Origin: Streptomyces sp. NBC_00335
GTDB lineage: Bacteria > Actinomycetota > Actinomycetes > Streptomycetales > Streptomycetaceae
DNA length: 64,000 nt
Assembly: GCF_036127095.1 (NCBI RefSeq)
Contig: NZ_CP108006.1
Coordinates: 3,038,001 to 3,102,000, forward strand
Direction: 5' to 3'
Shown here: piece by piece, positions 59,426-64,000 of the stretch
How the letters are laid out: the number at the start of each line of letters is the position of its first letter
How positions within the stretch are numbered: the stretch's first letter is position 1
Made by a program: the position numbers and the translations under genes
The notes under the pieces: generated by a model
Databases searched by the model: none
Told to the model about the DNA's origin: nothing
Seen by the model: only the letters and a program-made list of their open reading frames with translations

Positions 59426-60619
59426 ATGCGCAAGGCAGCAATCACTCCCGTCTTCACTCTGCTCACGCTGCTCGCCCTGTCCGTGACGGCGTGCGGGGGC
59501 GGCGGGGGCGGGGACTCGGAGCAGGCCTCGCGGCCGCCGGCCGAGCTGAGCCTCGTACCGGCTGACGGGGCGAAGGACGTCAAGCCGGACCAGCCGCTGA
59601 CGGCGCGCGTGAACAACGGCGCGCTGAAGGCGCTGACCGTGACCGGACCCGACGGGAAGCCGGTGGAGGGCACGTTCGAGGACGGAGCCGGCGGAGCCGA
59701 CGGAGCTGACGGGGCGTTCACGCCGAAGGACGGCCTGGCGGTGGACACCGAGTACAAGGTGAGCGCGACGACCGCCTCACCGGACGGCAAGGAGACCACG
59801 TCCGCATCCTCCTTCCGCACCCTCGCTCCCTCCGAGGGCCAGACGGAAACGGTGACCGTACTCCCCTCGGCCAAGACGACGGTGGGCGTGGGCCAGCCGC
59901 TCTCCCTCACCTTCGACCACAAGATAAAGAACAAGGCCGGAATCGAGCGGCGGCTGAAGGTGACCACGAACAACGGCACCGAGGGCTCGTGGGGCTGGCT
60001 GACGGAGACCCTCACCGGCAAGGACCGCGTGGACTGGCGCCCGAAGGAGTACTGGAAGCCGGGCACCCAGGTGACCCTGGAAGCCCCCCTGTCGGGGGTG
60101 GACACGGGGTCCGGCCGCTACCTGACGAGGTCGTACTCGACCTCCGCCACCATCGGCAGGAGCCAGATCGCCAAGGTGGACATCACCGCCCACGAACTGA
60201 CCCTGGAGCGCGACGGCCGGGTGGTGAAGTCCCTCCCGATCACGGCGGGCGACCCGGCGAAGACCCCGACGTGGAGCGGAAAGATGCTCCTCATGGCCAA
60301 GGAGGGAAGGATCAAGATGACGGCCGGCTCGGTCGGCCTGACCGGCTACGACCAGTGGGTCGACAAATCGATGCGCATGACGGTCTCGGGCACGTTCGCG
60401 CACCAGGCGGAATGGGCGGAGAGCTACATCGGCTCGGCGAACAGGAGCCACGGCTGCATCGGCATGAAAACCGCGGACGCCACGTGGTTCTACGCCCAAG
60501 CCCAGATCGGCGACGTCTTCGACGTAACGGGCGGCAAGGAAACGGTCTCCGCCGCCAACGGCTTCGGCGAGTGGAACCTCTCCTGGGAACAATGGCAAAA
60601 GCACTCGGCCCTGAAGTAG
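59426..60619 (+). CDS. L,D-transpeptidase lipoprotein
   Basis: 397 residues. Lipobox VTAC (Cys23), Gly-rich linker, two Ig-like domains (about 40-135 and 140-240), then a YkuD domain with catalytic SHGCIGM (Cys344, His342) in GSANRSHGCIGMKTADATWFY, and a C-terminal Trp-rich tail. Same layout as mycobacterial LdtMt2, making 3-3 peptidoglycan cross-links at the outer face of the membrane. Confidence 0.94.
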   Translation: MRKAAITPVFTLLTLLALSVTACGGGGGGDSEQASRPPAELSLVPADGAKDVKPDQPLTARVNNGALKALTVTGPDGKPVEGTFEDGAGGADGADGAFTPKDGLAVDTEYKVSATTASPDGKETTSASSFRTLAPSEGQTETVTVLPSAKTTVGVGQPLSLTFDHKIKNKAGIERRLKVTTNNGTEGSWGWLTETLTGKDRVDWRPKEYWKPGTQVTLEAPLSGVDTGSGRYLTRSYSTSATIGRSQIAKVDITAHELTLERDGRVVKSLPITAGDPAKTPTWSGKMLLMAKEGRIKMTAGSVGLTGYDQWVDKSMRMTVSGTFAHQAEWAESYIGSANRSHGCIGMKTADATWFYAQAQIGDVFDVTGGKETVSAANGFGEWNLSWEQWQKHSALK

Positions 60620-60633
60620 CCCACCGATCTCCC

Positions 60634-60755
60634 TCCAGCCCCGCCGGCCCTCTCCAGCCCCGCCGGCGTTTGAGGCGCGGGGTCCGGGGCGGAGCCCCGC
60701 GTCCTCCAGCCCCGCCGGCGTTTGAGGCGCGGGTCCGGGCGGAGCCCGGTTTCGG
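60634..60755. repeat. Dispersed-type GC-rich repeat, two copies of about 52 bp
   Basis: A partial copy (from 60634), then units starting at 60653 and 60705 with TCCAGCCCCGCCGGCGTTTG, continuing GAGGCGCGGG and a GTCCGGGC..GGAGCCC dyad; the second runs into TTTCGGGAAGGGGCGGGG. I recall this sequence as a widespread streptomycete intergenic repeat. It lies between two convergent genes. Confidence 0.7.
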
Positions 60756-60843
60756 GAAGGGGCGGGGTGGGGGAAGGCCCCGCGCAGCGGCCCACCCACC
60801 CAGGGCCGACAGCCGACGCCCCACCCCACCCGGGGTACGCCGA

Positions 60844-60887
60844 TGGGCCCGGCCCGGAGGATCCGTAGATCCACCGCGCCGGGCCCA
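60844..60887 (-). terminator. Terminator of the DHA2 exporter gene
   Basis: Perfect 10-bp arms TGGGCCCGGC/GCCGGGCCCA with a 24-nt loop, 25 bp past the stop codon. Confidence 0.5.
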
Positions 60888-60911
60888 CCCACCAACCCAC
60901 GCGAGAGCAAC

Positions 60912-62627
<1,716 letters not shown>

Positions 62628-62643
62628 AAGTCAGGGGAGAGTC

Positions 62644-63228
62644 ATGTCCAGCAGCAGTCCGCAGCAGCGCCGCGGCGACACGCGGCAGCGCATCCAGGAC
62701 ATCGCACTGGAACTCTTCGCCGAGCAGGGGTACGAGAAGACCTCGCTCCGCGAGATCGCGGAGCGGCTGGGGGTCACGAAGGCGGCGCTGTACTACCACT
62801 TCAAGACCAAGGAAGACATCATCATCAGCCTGTTCGAAGACCTGACCCGGCCGATCGACGAGCTGATCCAGTGGGCGGAGGAGCAGCCGCGCACGCTGGA
62901 GATGAAGCGGGAGGTCCTGCGCCGCTACAGCGAGGCGATGGCGGGCGGCGCCTCCCTGTACCGCTTCATGCAGGAGAACCAGGCTTCGCTGCGGGAGCTG
63001 AGCATCGGCGAGACGGTGAAGAAGCGCCTCTTCGCCCTGGTGGACCTGCTCCGGACCGGCCAGGAGGACGCCCCGCTGACCGACCAAGTGCGGTGCGTGA
63101 GCGCCCTGTTCACCCTGCACGCGGGGATGATGTTCCTCCAGCACGTGGAGGGGGACCCCGAGGAGACCCGTCAGGCCGCCCTGGAGGTCGCGACGGACCT
63201 GATCACCCAGGCCCACCAGCAGGCCTAG
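62644..63228 (+). CDS. TetR-family repressor
   Basis: 194 residues. HTH: TRQRIQDIALELFAEQGYEKTSLREIAERLGVTKAALYYHFKTKEDIIISLFED, then a helical ligand domain. Divergent from the DHA2 exporter with a double operator between. Ligand unknown; induction by the exporter substrate is the usual arrangement. Confidence 0.95.
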   Translation: MSSSSPQQRRGDTRQRIQDIALELFAEQGYEKTSLREIAERLGVTKAALYYHFKTKEDIIISLFEDLTRPIDELIQWAEEQPRTLEMKREVLRRYSEAMAGGASLYRFMQENQASLRELSIGETVKKRLFALVDLLRTGQEDAPLTDQVRCVSALFTLHAGMMFLQHVEGDPEETRQAALEVATDLITQAHQQA

Positions 63229-63359
63229 CCCGCCCCTTTCGGATCGTGCCGGTCAGCCCCGCGGGCTCGCCCGGCGGATCACGGGCCGGACCGGGGCGAG
63301 GGCCGGCCAGCGCCCTCATCATGTTGACCGCCACCGGCAGACGGTGCTGGAGTCGGCAC

Positions 63360-64000
63360 GTGGACAGCATCCCCGCCAACCGGCGGCTCTGGAACCGGAT
63401 CAGCAGCGCCTACCAGCACGAGCACGACCCCCAAATCGGCGCCACGCCCCGGCTGTGGGGCATGTACTCGATCCCCGACGCGCGCCTGCACGCCCTGGGC
63501 GACGTCACGGGCAAGCGCGTCCTCGAACTCGGCTGCGGCGCCGGCCAGTGGTCCAGGGCTCTCGCCGCCGAGGGCGCCACCGTCGTCGGGCTCGACCTGT
63601 CCGAAGCCCAACTCGCCGCAGCGGCCGGTGCGATGGGAGCGGCCCGCTACCCACTGGTGCAAGGCGCCGCCGAACGGCTCCCCTTCGCCGCCGACAGCTT
63701 CGACCTGGTGTTCTGCGACTTCGGCGGGCTCAGCTGGGCACCCCCGCACCTGGCCGTCCCGCAGGCCGCACGCGTCCTGCGCCGCGGTGGGCGCCTGGTG
63801 TTCAACGTCGCCAGTCCGTGGTTCGAAGCCTGCTACGACGAAGCCGCCGGCCGCGTGACCACGACGCTGCAGAAGGACTACTTCGGGCTGAACGCCATCG
63901 CGGAAGAAGACGGCGCGGTCAGCTATCAGCTCACCTACGGCGACTGGGTCAGGGTCCTGCGCGGCGCGGGTCTCGTCATCGACGACCTCACCGAGCCGCG
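63360..64000 (+). CDS. Class I SAM-dependent methyltransferase (partial, cut by window end)
   Basis: Incomplete at the right edge; about 213 residues seen. Motif I VLELGCGAGQWSRALAAEGATVVGLDLS, motif II region ERLPFAADSFDLVFCDFGGLSW, motif III RVLRRGGRLVFNVASPWF: a methyltransferase-11/25-like small-molecule enzyme. GTG 63360 has GGAG 7 nt upstream; an ATG at 63321 in frame is possible. Same direction as tetR, but 131 bp away. Confidence 0.85.
   Translation, partial: MDSIPANRRLWNRISSAYQHEHDPQIGATPRLWGMYSIPDARLHALGDVTGKRVLELGCGAGQWSRALAAEGATVVGLDLSEAQLAAAAGAMGAARYPLVQGAAERLPFAADSFDLVFCDFGGLSWAPPHLAVPQAARVLRRGGRLVFNVASPWFEACYDEAAGRVTTTLQKDYFGLNAIAEEDGAVSYQLTYGDWVRVLRGAGLVIDDLTEP

Overview
The window is high-GC actinobacterial chromosome, almost certainly from Streptomyces or a close relative. 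The signs are frequent GTG starts, a WhiB-family regulator, a mycothiol-type DinB protein, Tat and lipoprotein signals, a SpoIIE-type phosphatase fused to an anti-sigma-like kinase domain, many perfect GC-rich hairpin terminators without T-tracts, and a housekeeping gene order that I recall from the Streptomyces core chromosome (xseA-xseB ... glpX-wblI ... fumarase ... fumC ... PBP).

Region 1 (1-14.2 kb) is a small isoprenoid biosynthetic cluster that probably continues beyond the left edge. It holds a cupin and a DegT-type aminotransferase (minus), a divergent short-chain polyprenyl diphosphate synthase whose motifs fit GGPP (plus), and six minus-strand genes: an MMPL exporter, a soluble class II (DxDD) diterpene-cyclase-like protein, a Tat-exported bicovalent BBE-type FAD oxidase, a group A aromatic FAD monooxygenase, an NphB/CloQ-type ABBA aromatic prenyltransferase and an AMP-forming aryl/acyl ligase. 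Together they look like a meroterpenoid pathway: GGPP supply, cyclisation, attachment to an aromatic acceptor, hydroxylation, extracytoplasmic oxidation and export. No aromatic-core synthase and no class I terpene synthase is present in the window. Hairpins separate many of the genes, and short tandem repeats sit on two stop codons. This is the most likely source of undescribed chemistry.

Region 2 (14.5-36.5 kb) is conserved core: ychF, a DUF6542 membrane protein, ppgK, ispH, an APC permease, xseA/xseB, a nitroreductase-type malonic semialdehyde reductase, a DUF4245 protein, glpX, wblI, a DinB-like protein, a DUF1707 protein, class I fumarase, a lipoprotein, a Zn-ribbon protein, a frameshifted glycerophosphodiester phosphodiesterase, a secreted SGNH hydrolase with a ricin-type lectin domain, fumC (class II fumarase), a DUF402 protein and the SpoIIE phosphatase.

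Region 3 (36.5-55.8 kb) carries envelope and stress functions: a class A PBP, an SPFH protein translationally coupled to a ribbon-helix-helix protein, a PadR-ABC-FtsX three-gene operon, divergent oxyR and ahpCD with a good OxyR-like site, an AI-2E-family membrane protein followed by two tandem paralogues of unknown function, a secreted lytic transglycosylase, PhoH, uppS, an aldo-keto reductase, a DUF192 protein and an orphan SUKH protein.

Region 4 (55.8-64 kb) is more variable: an orphan sugar-binding lipoprotein, a small secreted protein, a NodB deacetylase, an L,D-transpeptidase, a dispersed GC-rich repeat, a DHA2 drug exporter divergent from its TetR regulator with a doubled operator, and a methyltransferase cut by the right edge. 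I saw no tRNA, rRNA, CRISPR array, insertion sequence or replication origin.
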